Virus record (IMG/VR): IMGVR_UViG_3300009161_000028
Coordinates: 45,411 to 109,410 of that record
Direction: 5' to 3' (one strand)
Length of the DNA stretch: 64,000 nt
Source of the DNA: a virus
The notes beneath the pieces were generated by a model, which did no database searches, was not told the DNA's origin, and worked only from the letters and a program-made list of their open reading frames with translations. Of the stretch, positions 28,501 through 37,723 are shown in pieces; the stretch's first letter is position 1, and every line of letters begins with the position of its first letter. A program made the position numbers and the translations under genes.

Positions 28501-31500
28501 TATTTGATTCAACAACTGGCGCAAGACAAGAACGTTTAAAGATTAAGGGAAGTAAGAGCAATAGTTGGAATGGTAAACTGTTTGCACCAGGCTTCACCCT
28601 AGATCAAGCTAACATCAACGATTGGCAGAGTTACACAGATTACAGAAATGGCGATCTTGTTAAGATTAGCACCACAGTATACATAACAACAACTGTGCAT
28701 AACAGTGGTGATATATTTGATTATTCTAAGTGGAAGAAGCTGGCAAAGCAACCTAAGAAGTTCCTGCAGCCAAACTTAGAATCAATGGCTGCGCGTCTTG
28801 AACAGTTCTATGACCTCAGTGTTGATCAGATTACAAGCGACGTTAGTTCTTATGCTCGTCACTTGATTGGATTCCAGCCAAGAGATTATCTACAGTCATT
28901 ATTAGTAGATGACGAATCTCAGTTTAAGTTCTATCAAGGCATGATTACGCAAAAGGGTACAGAGCAAGCAGTAACCAAGTTACTACGCGGCATTAATCCT
29001 AACAGTGAATTGTCAGTTGATATCAAAGACGAATGGGCATTCCGTATTGGCGAATTTGGTCTAGCAGATAACACAGACGAAGTTGAATTACTACTAGACT
29101 CAAACGATTTAGAATTTTCTAAGATAGCACTAGATCTAGATAACGCAACATCTTACGAACGTAATGTTGTAGGAATACCTGCAGACAAAATTCTTGATCA
29201 AGGCGAACGTGTTAGCGGAAGCATCTTCCCGCTGACTACAGCAAAATTCAAACAAAAATATGCAGGCTATGCAAGAATAGATCAGGTTGATGCAACAGTG
29301 CTATCGCACGATCAACTATCAAACATCAATGCAAGTCTGATGAACAAAAATGGCACAATTATTTGGGTTGCACAAACAGCACTAACTGATTCGGCCATCT
29401 ACAAGACTAAGCGTTTTGGCCCATTTAATATAACAATACTAGCTAATGATGTAGTGTCATTGGACAGCAAGCTTGATCTTGCAGAAAATGAAGATATCTG
29501 GCTAGTCACTCTAGACGATTTGACATACTCCGAGGTATCTGCTCCAGGGCAACTACAACCTGTACCAGGTATAAACGGATATCAAGTTGTACAAACTGTT
29601 GAATCTACTACTAGCTTTACAATAGTTAACGGTACCGGATTGAACGAGGGTGATACCTTTAGTGCCTTCATTGTTAAGTTACTACCAGTCCAGTACAATA
29701 ATTTTAATTCAGTAGAATTTAACGTTATTACTGCAGCAACTAACACTAACCCAGTGGTGCTAACATTTGCCAACGATCATTCATATATTGGCGGCGAACG
29801 TTTAATTATTGATCGTATTGCGGGAATGGCTGAACTTAACGGCAAAGTTTACTACGCAAAATATGTAAGCACAAATAAGATTTCGTTGTACGACGATCAA
29901 GCACTAACAATTCCCGTAAACTCACAGGCTTATAATACATATACTGCAGCAGGTGTAGCGTATTCAAGTCACATAGACTCTGCAGTTCGTGTGTACGAAA
30001 GTGAAGTAGGCGATCGTCTATGGATCGATGCATACGATGGCGGATGGGCAGTTCTAAAGAAACAAGATCCATGGCTAGTGGGCCCGCAACCAGCTGGGCT
30101 AACTGCCCCAACTTCTAACTATTCAGTTACTGGATCCAGGGTACACGCATGGACATATCGTTCAATTATTTGGACTGCAGCAAGAGCAGAAGCAACTGCT
30201 GCCGGCGGGCAAACCGATCAGGCAGTATTAATTTTTGAACGCTCAGAAGCAGGCGGCGATCTAGCATATGTTGATAGACTACGCGGTAGTACATCGGACG
30301 TAAGTGCAGCATGTGAATTTGGTTATTCAATATCACACTTGGACAGCGAAACTCTAATTATTGGGTGCCCTGCTAATAGTATAATTGGTACAGAGTACGG
30401 CTCTGTACAAGTTTGGAACAGAGGACCAACAGGCGACTGGACATTGGGATATACCATTGACGCTCCTGTGGGTATAACCAGTGCTAAGTTTGGCACAACA
30501 CTTGCCCGTGTAAGCGATACGCTAATGCTAATTGGTTCACCCGGCGAAGCTACAATTTACAAATTGAAGTATGGTAACTTTACATTACCTGTTAAAAATA
30601 TAACAGTTAATTCGTACCCTGACCCAATTGACATGACATTTGGTATTGCAGCATGCACTACTTCCGTATCAAGTGCATACGTGACAACAGCTAGTTCTGT
30701 TGCAGGCGTACAGATTGGTACACAAGTATCAGGTACCGGTGTTCAAAGTAACACAGTCATTATTAATATAGAAGAAGATTATACTCCGGGCGTAAACAGA
30801 ATTACACTATCTAAGACTGCAACAGCAGCTGGAACAATTGCACTAAATCTCTATCACGGACTTAGTGACAAACAAGCAATTACTATCACAGGTGTAACAG
30901 GAGTTGTACAGTCAAACAGCAATGCTATTAACGGCGGTACATTCTATGTAGAAAAGATTGATAACTTTGCTGTAAGTTTATATATTGACGAAGATCTTAC
31001 TACTCCTGTAGTAGGTTTGGGCACACACACTGCATACACAGGCTCTGCTGCAGCAACTGATACATACAGCATACAACTAGCGCCTGTTACACAAACAGCA
31101 ACAGGTACTGGTATTGTAATGGCCGCAGACTCTAACAAGGTAGCAATACTAGATACTGCAGGTAATGGCCACATTTATGTGTATACTATTGACGAGAACG
31201 GTATTCTAACACAAGACATAAATGCGATCGTAACAGGGACTACAAGTATCCCCATTAAGTCGCAGCACCCAATTGACATTACTACAGTTGGTGAAAATGT
31301 ACGTGTGGCAGTGGGATCAAGATTCACTACTTACGATACGTTTGGCACAATCATTGATACAGGCGACACTACATTTGATACACTAGTGTCTGACGGTATT
31401 GTTAGAATCTACGACTTTAGTGCAACATCAGGAACTGCGTCGTTAACACAGGTACTAACTGGACCAAACACTAACGGATTAAACTTGTTTGGTAAAACTG

Positions 31501-34500
31501 TTAAGTTTACAACCAGCGGCAAGCTACTAGTAGGCAACCCAACTGCACCATATGTATGGAAGTTAATACTGGATAGCAGTACAACAACTTTTGATGCCAA
31601 CGACACTACATTTACAGATGTAATCATTGGATACGGTGCAGTAGAAAGCTTTGGATTGCACAGTCGTTACGGCGCAGCACCGGGTTCGAGTTTATATAGT
31701 ACACAGTATGTGTGGGAAGGATCTGTATTCAATCCTATTAGTGCAGTAGATGATTCTACTACAGGATTTGGTTCAGCACTATCGGAAGTAAACGATACAG
31801 TTATCATTGCAAGTCCTTGGTCAGTTCGCGGCAAGATATACGAATACGATAATACGCAAGACGGATGGGCTGCAGAAACACAACAAGAGCAAGTGGTTGA
31901 TACTAAACTAATTAATCGCGCACTCAGCTACGATCCAGTACAAGATCAGGTTATTGAGTTCTTATCTTTATGGGATCCGCTAAAGGATCTACACGACAGT
32001 GAAGCTATGATCAATGTTGATTATACATTATCAATTGACCCATCTATCTATCAAGAGAATTCGCCCGGAAATACTTTCTGGGCAGAAGAAAAAGTTGGAA
32101 CTACATGGTGGGATAATTCAACTGCAGTATGGTTATGGTATGAACAAGGCGACTTATCGTACAAGATAAAGAACTGGGGTCAATTATTCCCAGGCAGTAC
32201 TATTACTGTATGTGAATGGATTGAAAGCACCACAGTGCCGTCAGCGTACAATGTCAATGGTATGACTCCGTCAATGGGTACACCTCCACTGGGCGGACTG
32301 CAGCCGTATAATACCAAAGTTACAACAGACAGCAACGGCGCTACGGTGTTCCGATACTACTTCTGGGTTGCGGGCAAGCAGTCTATCTCGCAGTCAAGTA
32401 AGAAAACACTGAGTGTAGCAAGCATCGCAACAGCATTAACTAATGGCCCATACCAATGGGTAGCTGCTGCGGGCAGTGCCGGAGTTGTTACTCAAAACTT
32501 GCGTGATAATTTAGTAGACGGCGAACAAATTCTACAAATTGAAGTTCTGCGAGTTGAGCAAAATAGCCCACGTCACGTAGAATGGACATTGTTAAGCGAA
32601 GGCGATAACGTTGCACCGCCAACTTCACTTGTTAACAAGATGGTCGACAGCCTGACGGGGCGTGACCTAGCAGGAAATAATGTACCAGATGTTGAACTAG
32701 CTGCGCACAAGCGACTGGGCGTTAAGATTCGTCCACGTCAGACAATGTTTAACGACCGTGTAGGGGCAATTGAAGTTTGCGCAGAATATCTAAATGAATA
32801 TCTAGCATCTATCATTGTTGAAGATGTTGATCTAGGCACAATGAATCAGTCTGATCCACAGCCATTGATCATGGAAGTTCAAGACTTAACAATCGACACA
32901 GGTGATACAACGTTTGACGATGGCTCAACAACACTTACTACCGAGTATCAAAACTGGGACGAATCTGTTCCTACATACGCAGATATTATTGTTAGCGACT
33001 TGCTGGCAAAACCTGCAGGATATTTGTTGCTAGTTGAAAGCGACGAGACACGTAAAAATTTGTGGACGATCTATATGTGGGACGGCACAAACTTAATGCT
33101 ATCACGTGTACAGAAATACGATACAACACGCTATTGGTCGCGACTTGATTATTATTCTACAGACTATCCCGAGGGATCAATCGCAGCAGTAACACTTGCT
33201 ACTGAGCAAGAGTTTCAGGACAGCAATTATGTAGATACTAATGTTAAAGTATTGGGTCCGGGCTACTGGAGAGTTCTGCGTAAGGATTCAACAGGTGATA
33301 CCACCATAATGGCACTGGAAAACGGCACTATTAAGCTAGACATCACTGCAGCAGATTTCAATACATCAATGTCATTTGATACAAGTTCGTTTGACAGTGC
33401 AGTATTTGACTCTGAGCCTACCATTGAACTTAGAAACATTCTGACAGCAATGCGTGACAACGTATTTGTAAATGAATACAAGTATTTGTGGAACAGCTGG
33501 TTTTTCCGTATGGTCCGTCATGCATTAGTTGAACAGCGTCAGCTAGACTGGGCATTCAAGAGTAGCTTCATTAAAGTCAAACACTTTGTTGCTGAACTTG
33601 CAGAACGTCCTGTGTACGCGCTAGACATAGACGACAGCTTAGAAAAGTATATTACAGAAGTCAAACCTTATCATACTAAGATACGAGAATACACTTCTGT
33701 ATACTCGGGCAAGGACGTGTTTGGTAGTCTGACAACAGACTTTGACTGCCCTCCTCATCTAGTTGATAACCACTATGAAACAAGTGTAGTTGACGACCCG
33801 GAGCAAGCAAGCAGATTTGAAAATGAATGGCCATGGCGCAGTTACAGAGATAACCGAGGATACAGCGTAGTTGCAATCGTAGTAGCTGACGGTGGTACTG
33901 GATACGACATTGCGCCAACAATTAAGTTAACAGGCGGTAAAACTGTACTAGAAGGAAACGTCAGACTTGCTAGTGCTTACGCAGTAAATTTAGGATTTGC
34001 ACAATCGTTTGAAACATTAGGTGCGGATAATTATTTCTCTGCTAGAAAGCTATGGTTGGATCAGCAAGCAATTAAGGACAGTTCAATTGATACTACAGAC
34101 TTGCCAGGTGATGTGCTTGCAAACGTAGCAGGCGGCCCAGGTGTAGTAAATCTTGATGCAATTCGTCAAATCATAGTAGTAGACGAAGGCGAGGGATATC
34201 TGACTCCCCCAACAGTAGAAATCGTTAGCTTGCCCGGACATGGATCGGGCGCAAGAGCATATGCAGTACTAGGTAAGACTCCAGTTAGAATGTTTAAAAC
34301 TGGAATGAGATTTGACCGTGTTAAGGGAACAGCAGATATTCTTTATCCGGAAACACGCGATCCTGCACAGGATAATCCAGGATTTGACGATTGGCATGCA
34401 GCCGATAGAATTGCAGCATTCTACGATCCGCAACCTGGACAAGCCGGCATACCAGAAAGAATTATTCAAACACATATTGGCGACGGCGTAACCACTACAT

Positions 34501-36959
34501 TTGACCTGCCACAAGACTTCATGTACGAAGAATTAATGCAGGTTGCATTGGGCGATATTCTAGTAGAGCCAAGCGATTACACGGTGTATCCAAGCGAGAT
34601 GACCATAAACTTTGCAACAGCACCAAGTAACAATACAACTATATCGTTGATATTGAATCCTCCGTTACTGCCATTGTTGTTAGGAGCAGATTACGATCAG
34701 ACTAAGATTGTAAGTCCTAAATTCTCAACTGGACCAGGCTTTGCAAGTCAGGCGCGTGGATTTGATTCTGTTGATTTTGACAATTGGGAACTAGACCCGT
34801 ACGGCAACTTAGTAGAATTAGGCGGGTATGACACATATCAATCTGGTGGACGATTTGCGTCGTCTAGCGGTTACGACCCATCTGCTGAAGTTTCTAATTC
34901 GGGCGGCAGCTTCATTGGACCAGATACGACACCAAGCACAGAAGAACTAGTGTCGGGGCAAGTGTTTGACGCATTGGATGTTAAGGTATTCACAGCTGAG
35001 TCACAAAATCAGAATATTAGTATCCAAACAATATCAGGAAACGGAACAACTACGTATTTTGCGCTCAACCCAGTACCAAGTAGTGTCGATAATATAACAG
35101 TATTTGTTAACGGACTGGTACAGGATCCAGGTGTTGCATATATTATTGATTACTCTAACATATTGGGACAAATAAATGCAGAGTTACAATTTAATACGGC
35201 ACCTGCAGCAAACAGCATTATCACTGCTGTAGTAACAAACGATAATGGGCCAAGCGTAGAACAAGTTCAAAACTTTGTAGGTAACGGATCTAGCGAAGTG
35301 TTTCGAGTAACCGGAGTAGGACTTGATAATCCATTGCGTCAATGTATTGTTGTAGTTGATGGAATAAAGACCGCACATACCTTTGCAAGCGATTCAGCTC
35401 CTTATGAAAATGATGTATTAGTAACTATTAGTCCTGCTCCTGCAATTGGGGCAGTAATTAGAATTGTTTCATACCTCACAGTAGCAGGTGTACCGGTTGA
35501 TCTCAAAAACTACACAGAAAGTTTTGTAGAATCAATTTTTATTAATGGATCATTGAATTATACAATAACAAATCCATCTGGCGCGCCAGCCCCATTGAGC
35601 ACTAGTACAATTGCATATGCTGTTGCAGAAGGTGCAGAAGCAGGCTTACGTTTAACCCCGCCTGCAACAGCATACGCACTAGGCACCGGAGCAACTGCTC
35701 AATTTAACATACCAGTATGCCCAAACTTTAATATTGCGGGACTAGTAGCGGGCGATATTCAAGCAACAGTTAACGGCCAAATAGTATCTATTAGCAGTTA
35801 CAGTTCAGGCGTTGTTACGTTGACGGCTACACCCGCACTAAACGATGTAGTTACTATAACAGTATTACCAAGCGGCGATTACTATGTACAAGGTAGCACC
35901 TTAACACTGACATCAATGGTAGACGACGGTTCTACTAATACTAAAATACTAGTTACAACGTATAACGACACTGCGCTAACCGGTATCAGAACAGAAGTGT
36001 TTGGCATTGATAATACACTGCACATTCAGTATCAAGGATATGGCATATACGGAATTGGATTAAGTCCAACACAGCAACAACTTGCAAACTTCTATTCTCG
36101 CGGACAGATTGTTCTGAGCGATGATATTATTGCAGTTAACCGTGTACAAGTATACAAGAACGGAGTATACATTGCTCCTGTCGTAGGATGGTACTTACAA
36201 GCCGAATCCAATAGAATAGTGAATATTGCAGGCGGCATTGACGACAATGACGTAATTGTTGTTCACTACTTTGCAGGAACATCAACTACTAGCTCAACAA
36301 TAGGCTTTAGGGTATTCAAAGATATGATGGGCAGCCTGAGTGCATACAGATTACCATTGGAAAACTCAACAACAGTTTCTCAAGCAGTTACTACAGCCAG
36401 TGACAGAATTTATCTAACTAATGCTTCTGCACTTGTTGCACCGTCCCCGCTAATCAATCGTCCGGGCGTAGTAATGATTGGCAAGGAACGAATTGAATAC
36501 TGGGAGAAAGGGTCAGACTACATTAGTCGTTTGAGAAGAGCAACGAAAGGCACCGGCGCAGGAAATCATCGCGTAGGTACACTTGCAGTGGACATGAGCT
36601 ACAGAAATCAGTTACCCGCATCCGAGTACATGAATAGCGAAACATACTCTGCAAACGGAGCCACTGTGTCTTTTGCGCTGCCATTACTACTGACTACTTC
36701 CGAACATGATACGGACTCGGTGCTAGTATACGTAGCTGGTAAAAAGATGACATCAGGCTATACAGTGGATCAAAGCGCAGGATCGTACTATCAGGTTACG
36801 TTTAACGAAGCACCTAAGAGTGGGCTACGAGTTGTACTTGCAATCAAGCAAGCTTATAACTGGTATGATGTAACAGACCCAACGTCTAGCATGGCTGATA
36901 CTGATACTCAATGGGCTATCTTTATTAGAGAAAAAACTACGGTATTTGACATATCATAA
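22551..36959 (+). CDS. giant 4802-residue baseplate/tail protein at the gp7 position
   Basis: An uninterrupted 14.4 kb frame. The position directly after gp6 corresponds to T4 gp7 (1032 residues), so a wedge-plus-peripheral role is inferred. A YHYH-type domain lies near 215-430 (GVFHYHAYSSELG, YAFDGFPIYGP). GSGY/APTV beta modules occur near 713, 3777 and 3870. A Trp-rich block is at about 1370-1560 (PWEMLGFHEEPTWW). YQGMITQKGTEQAVTKLLRG is near 2130. FG-GAP/propeller-like repeats fall in 2585-3095. The motif EVKPYHTKIREY is near 3700. The last 850 residues hold about five repeats of the type GxGTTTxFxL...VxVNG. No Shine-Dalgarno is seen, and translation is probably coupled to gp6. No enzyme is evident. 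Confidence 0.75.
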   Translation: MAKAFQRSYKFLPEVFQTSLNRRFLASTMDHLVTPSDPRQLNYYVGRRYAKGATSTDRFLTENNELRNAYQLEVGAASVNPDGTYAFGATAEDFINALNYYGVDKNNLQNALADDFKPADFKISLDKLINYDQYYWMPNGPDAIPISFAIANLLFIKLSAFDNTVLGYYDDKNIYVSTSNQSSLVDSFPTVDVTRAVADTTVAFKLPRDPQIRQSQNQVAVPAGSMIGVATNGHPFYTYTMGSKEKLNDVTYTINTPFLENHTITFDSTSSNLANEFNRSEDVQHVSPTEFAGHPDINGVFHYHAYSSELGDSVSGHSKILGYAFDGFPIYGPRGYTNADGSGSIINMTSSYRIKGATAVRGTPDGRYVEDYEYIANLGTLDVNNGRFCVTPDFPNGTYAYFLTVDNANDPVFPYVVGPSWTGSPIQQSSTIQVPTTASAFTGVPSIDIERDVIGQQRFAIGDVTFMNGLKVTFDATVLPASYRNKTYYVEGVGSSIRLLDVDLLVPNGLEQDINYGFLNKHYITIARSSLDGNAWSRSNRWFHYRVLEHTAKVLEQDFVIDQAEKAKRPVVEFDNDIALYNHARRNVAVVDAFDQVEIDALSNVMAASGYSADGVGLENGMKVVFSADTDLQVRNKIYEVTIASLDEGRKSIYNPGAIGTAPYEWLATNTGDVFNIQGDFRNKTIELKNGDDIIPSNLYSTDVVYNIPAITEITVTNGGSGYATAPTVSLIDTVTSLPVGGSAVATLVGDAVDFITITNPTTSTTAVTVVIAAPGAGVTATAGVTIGTEERIEITLVTTLLSLDDIELTAYDYQPNIVLTEVASVSDYDGIVVTDGNSNAGKNFYYLNNEWVQSQNKTAINQEPLFDLFDSNKTSIGDRATYVGSTFIGSKLFSFKRGTGTNDSEIGFPLSYKSVGLTGDIQFEWNHSQDIFQFTLSETTTELACESFYTLNVNDDSLRSVVLDSPIIGKPPVIDLRYVDVETNEVELKISVIESDVQQTVIVELNDQLLYQGQDYDLVDRVIDYATAVDGKVKQVKANSLLVFRNTLKVNDKLMITHWTNDDITETDLVLRLPLSLTTNPSNQQISVMTFGELASHLTSGAQLLTTLDGRSVGNNNLFIQPTLDSYCTKFGYHNGNILLAMALLKNRTLGFVQSLEYARNEFTKFKNSVIQKYNTVVFDEENPVPTMLDSILSEYVLGKTADFPFYDSDMVPGYTNFVENSYKVRYQEDKTYPLTTAYVDEESNRKAVLVYHNGILLARYQDYDFDTPLSSLTISTNYPLTQNDVIVVRQYDTTTENWVAATPAKLGIAPAYVPALTTIQQPSGLVTVIRGHDGSLTPAFGDQRDELLLELENRIYNNIKKQGSDSYKQVLDKFALLPGYYRSSERDFQNYIDVFDRFFGQWILKSKLNYSSHPVTSDPWQWNYRGQEDVFGNKILIGSWFGVYRHYFDTPYPNVTPWEMLGFHEEPTWWASEYGTAPYTKQNTKLWEDLEQGLIRQGYRAGVDTRYVRYNAEHRLQDIIPVDDHGVLLSPDASQLVKITDQRLLNRDWQFGDCSPVEQAWIRSSEYPFAVQLYQALTNSRLYFGSGFDLLDTAFDAVTNTLQKIYDTTITSVGKVVRQSDVEASVTNTYTTGYFVWIQARAKSLNIDLSEFNNFVSGICPRLMFRMTGFTDKDKLQVYINAVAPGSKNSLSLLPDSNYQLLLDQSSPIDTLTYSGVIITRTDTGWRVEGYDTEKAYFSILPSLHDEGQKDSLRVGEQSSSYLDWRDGYYYIKGQVVKYNGLFFRVTTDHTSSSAFDFENFAALQTLPVQGGIVATYWKTFSTNPAKVYYGTVFSTAQEVFDFIIAYGRYLENQGFVFDQFDNDLGSIRNWILSGREFLFWSLQNWNNGSSLTLSPASQFVQMYVPQGDLDPLYGVYSDPNGVLDQNGTPLRANSIAVDRNFDLITVSSVTADRSIYLLKAVISEFDHLVVFDDKTDFSDIVFDSTTGARQERLKIKGSKSNSWNGKLFAPGFTLDQANINDWQSYTDYRNGDLVKISTTVYITTTVHNSGDIFDYSKWKKLAKQPKKFLQPNLESMAARLEQFYDLSVDQITSDVSSYARHLIGFQPRDYLQSLLVDDESQFKFYQGMITQKGTEQAVTKLLRGINPNSELSVDIKDEWAFRIGEFGLADNTDEVELLLDSNDLEFSKIALDLDNATSYERNVVGIPADKILDQGERVSGSIFPLTTAKFKQKYAGYARIDQVDATVLSHDQLSNINASLMNKNGTIIWVAQTALTDSAIYKTKRFGPFNITILANDVVSLDSKLDLAENEDIWLVTLDDLTYSEVSAPGQLQPVPGINGYQVVQTVESTTSFTIVNGTGLNEGDTFSAFIVKLLPVQYNNFNSVEFNVITAATNTNPVVLTFANDHSYIGGERLIIDRIAGMAELNGKVYYAKYVSTNKISLYDDQALTIPVNSQAYNTYTAAGVAYSSHIDSAVRVYESEVGDRLWIDAYDGGWAVLKKQDPWLVGPQPAGLTAPTSNYSVTGSRVHAWTYRSIIWTAARAEATAAGGQTDQAVLIFERSEAGGDLAYVDRLRGSTSDVSAACEFGYSISHLDSETLIIGCPANSIIGTEYGSVQVWNRGPTGDWTLGYTIDAPVGITSAKFGTTLARVSDTLMLIGSPGEATIYKLKYGNFTLPVKNITVNSYPDPIDMTFGIAACTTSVSSAYVTTASSVAGVQIGTQVSGTGVQSNTVIINIEEDYTPGVNRITLSKTATAAGTIALNLYHGLSDKQAITITGVTGVVQSNSNAINGGTFYVEKIDNFAVSLYIDEDLTTPVVGLGTHTAYTGSAAATDTYSIQLAPVTQTATGTGIVMAADSNKVAILDTAGNGHIYVYTIDENGILTQDINAIVTGTTSIPIKSQHPIDITTVGENVRVAVGSRFTTYDTFGTIIDTGDTTFDTLVSDGIVRIYDFSATSGTASLTQVLTGPNTNGLNLFGKTVKFTTSGKLLVGNPTAPYVWKLILDSSTTTFDANDTTFTDVIIGYGAVESFGLHSRYGAAPGSSLYSTQYVWEGSVFNPISAVDDSTTGFGSALSEVNDTVIIASPWSVRGKIYEYDNTQDGWAAETQQEQVVDTKLINRALSYDPVQDQVIEFLSLWDPLKDLHDSEAMINVDYTLSIDPSIYQENSPGNTFWAEEKVGTTWWDNSTAVWLWYEQGDLSYKIKNWGQLFPGSTITVCEWIESTTVPSAYNVNGMTPSMGTPPLGGLQPYNTKVTTDSNGATVFRYYFWVAGKQSISQSSKKTLSVASIATALTNGPYQWVAAAGSAGVVTQNLRDNLVDGEQILQIEVLRVEQNSPRHVEWTLLSEGDNVAPPTSLVNKMVDSLTGRDLAGNNVPDVELAAHKRLGVKIRPRQTMFNDRVGAIEVCAEYLNEYLASIIVEDVDLGTMNQSDPQPLIMEVQDLTIDTGDTTFDDGSTTLTTEYQNWDESVPTYADIIVSDLLAKPAGYLLLVESDETRKNLWTIYMWDGTNLMLSRVQKYDTTRYWSRLDYYSTDYPEGSIAAVTLATEQEFQDSNYVDTNVKVLGPGYWRVLRKDSTGDTTIMALENGTIKLDITAADFNTSMSFDTSSFDSAVFDSEPTIELRNILTAMRDNVFVNEYKYLWNSWFFRMVRHALVEQRQLDWAFKSSFIKVKHFVAELAERPVYALDIDDSLEKYITEVKPYHTKIREYTSVYSGKDVFGSLTTDFDCPPHLVDNHYETSVVDDPEQASRFENEWPWRSYRDNRGYSVVAIVVADGGTGYDIAPTIKLTGGKTVLEGNVRLASAYAVNLGFAQSFETLGADNYFSARKLWLDQQAIKDSSIDTTDLPGDVLANVAGGPGVVNLDAIRQIIVVDEGEGYLTPPTVEIVSLPGHGSGARAYAVLGKTPVRMFKTGMRFDRVKGTADILYPETRDPAQDNPGFDDWHAADRIAAFYDPQPGQAGIPERIIQTHIGDGVTTTFDLPQDFMYEELMQVALGDILVEPSDYTVYPSEMTINFATAPSNNTTISLILNPPLLPLLLGADYDQTKIVSPKFSTGPGFASQARGFDSVDFDNWELDPYGNLVELGGYDTYQSGGRFASSSGYDPSAEVSNSGGSFIGPDTTPSTEELVSGQVFDALDVKVFTAESQNQNISIQTISGNGTTTYFALNPVPSSVDNITVFVNGLVQDPGVAYIIDYSNILGQINAELQFNTAPAANSIITAVVTNDNGPSVEQVQNFVGNGSSEVFRVTGVGLDNPLRQCIVVVDGIKTAHTFASDSAPYENDVLVTISPAPAIGAVIRIVSYLTVAGVPVDLKNYTESFVESIFINGSLNYTITNPSGAPAPLSTSTIAYAVAEGAEAGLRLTPPATAYALGTGATAQFNIPVCPNFNIAGLVAGDIQATVNGQIVSISSYSSGVVTLTATPALNDVVTITVLPSGDYYVQGSTLTLTSMVDDGSTNTKILVTTYNDTALTGIRTEVFGIDNTLHIQYQGYGIYGIGLSPTQQQLANFYSRGQIVLSDDIIAVNRVQVYKNGVYIAPVVGWYLQAESNRIVNIAGGIDDNDVIVVHYFAGTSTTSSTIGFRVFKDMMGSLSAYRLPLENSTTVSQAVTTASDRIYLTNASALVAPSPLINRPGVVMIGKERIEYWEKGSDYISRLRRATKGTGAGNHRVGTLAVDMSYRNQLPASEYMNSETYSANGATVSFALPLLLTTSEHDTDSVLVYVAGKKMTSGYTVDQSAGSYYQVTFNEAPKSGLRVVLAIKQAYNWYDVTDPTSSMADTDTQWAIFIREKTTVFDIS

Positions 36960-36962
36960 ATA
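36955..36962 (+). promoter_or_regulatory. late promoter variant CATAAATA, exactly 6 bases before ATG
   Basis: Seven of eight bases match the late octamer. The predicted +1 coincides with the ATG at 36968, and no Shine-Dalgarno exists. The same TAAATAC-N4-ATG spacing recurs before gp17 and the gene after it. Confidence 0.55.
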
Positions 36963-36967
36963 CACGT

Positions 36968-37105
36968 ATGAATAACGATACTAACCTACCCGCAAGCGAG
37001 GATAAGCAAGCACCAAATGATGCAGCAGGACTGCTATTTTCGGGCAAACTTAAGATAATCGATGCAGAAACTGGTGAAGTTTTAGTAGAACAGAGGTCAG
37101 AATAA
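36968..37105 (+). CDS. 45-residue protein resembling the N-terminus of the next gene product
   Basis: ATG 36968 to TAA 37105, 45 residues. The C-terminal half, FSGKLKIIDAETGEVLVE, resembles residues 3-17 of the following protein (GHIKIWEPETGIILVDK): both read G-x-(L/I)-K-I-x-(D/E)-x-E-T-G-x-(V/I)-L-V. One base separates the stop from the next ATG. No ribosome binding site is seen, so it would be translated by coupling or as a leaderless message from the promoter just upstream. It could be a duplicated beta-hairpin or a remnant. The function is unknown. Confidence 0.5.
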   Translation: MNNDTNLPASEDKQAPNDAAGLLFSGKLKIIDAETGEVLVEQRSE

Positions 37106-37106
37106 C

Positions 37107-37694
37107 ATGATTCAGGGACATATTAAGATTTGGGAGCCAGAGACTGGCATTATACTAGTGGATAAGGACAACGCTATCCATTATGAAAACATTTCAATTG
37201 CTATGGCTAATGCACTAGCAGATCGCGGACATGGGTTCATTCAAGAAATGGCGTTTGGCAACGGTGGGACAACCATCGACAGCACGGGAATTATCACATA
37301 CCTAGCCCCAAACACGCTGAATCAAAGTGCAGGACTGCATAATGAAACTTATTACAAGACTGTAAACGACAACAACGGGCTCAATACTGATCCTGCACGT
37401 AATCGTTTGGAAGTTCGCCACACTGTAGGCAAGAAGTATACTGATATCGTAGTTACTTGCACACTAGACTACGGCGAGCCTCTTGGGCAAGAAGCATTTG
37501 ACAACGCAACCAGTACTAGTGACTATGTGTTTGACGAATTGGGACTAAAGTGTTGGGACGATAACACGGGCACAAACAAGCGTTTGATTACCCATGTTGT
37601 ATTCCACCCCGTTCAGAAGAGTTTGAATCGTATTATTCAGGTGGATTACACCCTACGAATTCAAAGCTTCACAACATTTACAGAGACTGTATAA
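37107..37694 (+). CDS. putative baseplate/tail structural protein
   Basis: 195 residues beginning MIQGHIKIWEPETG. The sequence (FIQEMAFGNGGTTIDSTGIITYLAPNTLN, read in parts) is typical of virion beta proteins in aquatic T4-like phages, but I recognise no named T4 gene. Its place after the gp7-position giant and before fibres is where T4 has gp8-gp11. The C-terminus (RIIQVDYTLRIQSFTTF) forms a regular beta pattern. It shares the operon with the 45-residue ORF upstream. Confidence 0.55.
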   Translation: MIQGHIKIWEPETGIILVDKDNAIHYENISIAMANALADRGHGFIQEMAFGNGGTTIDSTGIITYLAPNTLNQSAGLHNETYYKTVNDNNGLNTDPARNRLEVRHTVGKKYTDIVVTCTLDYGEPLGQEAFDNATSTSDYVFDELGLKCWDDNTGTNKRLITHVVFHPVQKSLNRIIQVDYTLRIQSFTTFTETV

Positions 37695-37723
37695 CTGGCT
37701 GTAGATTGCGTTAGGGCTTTTGG

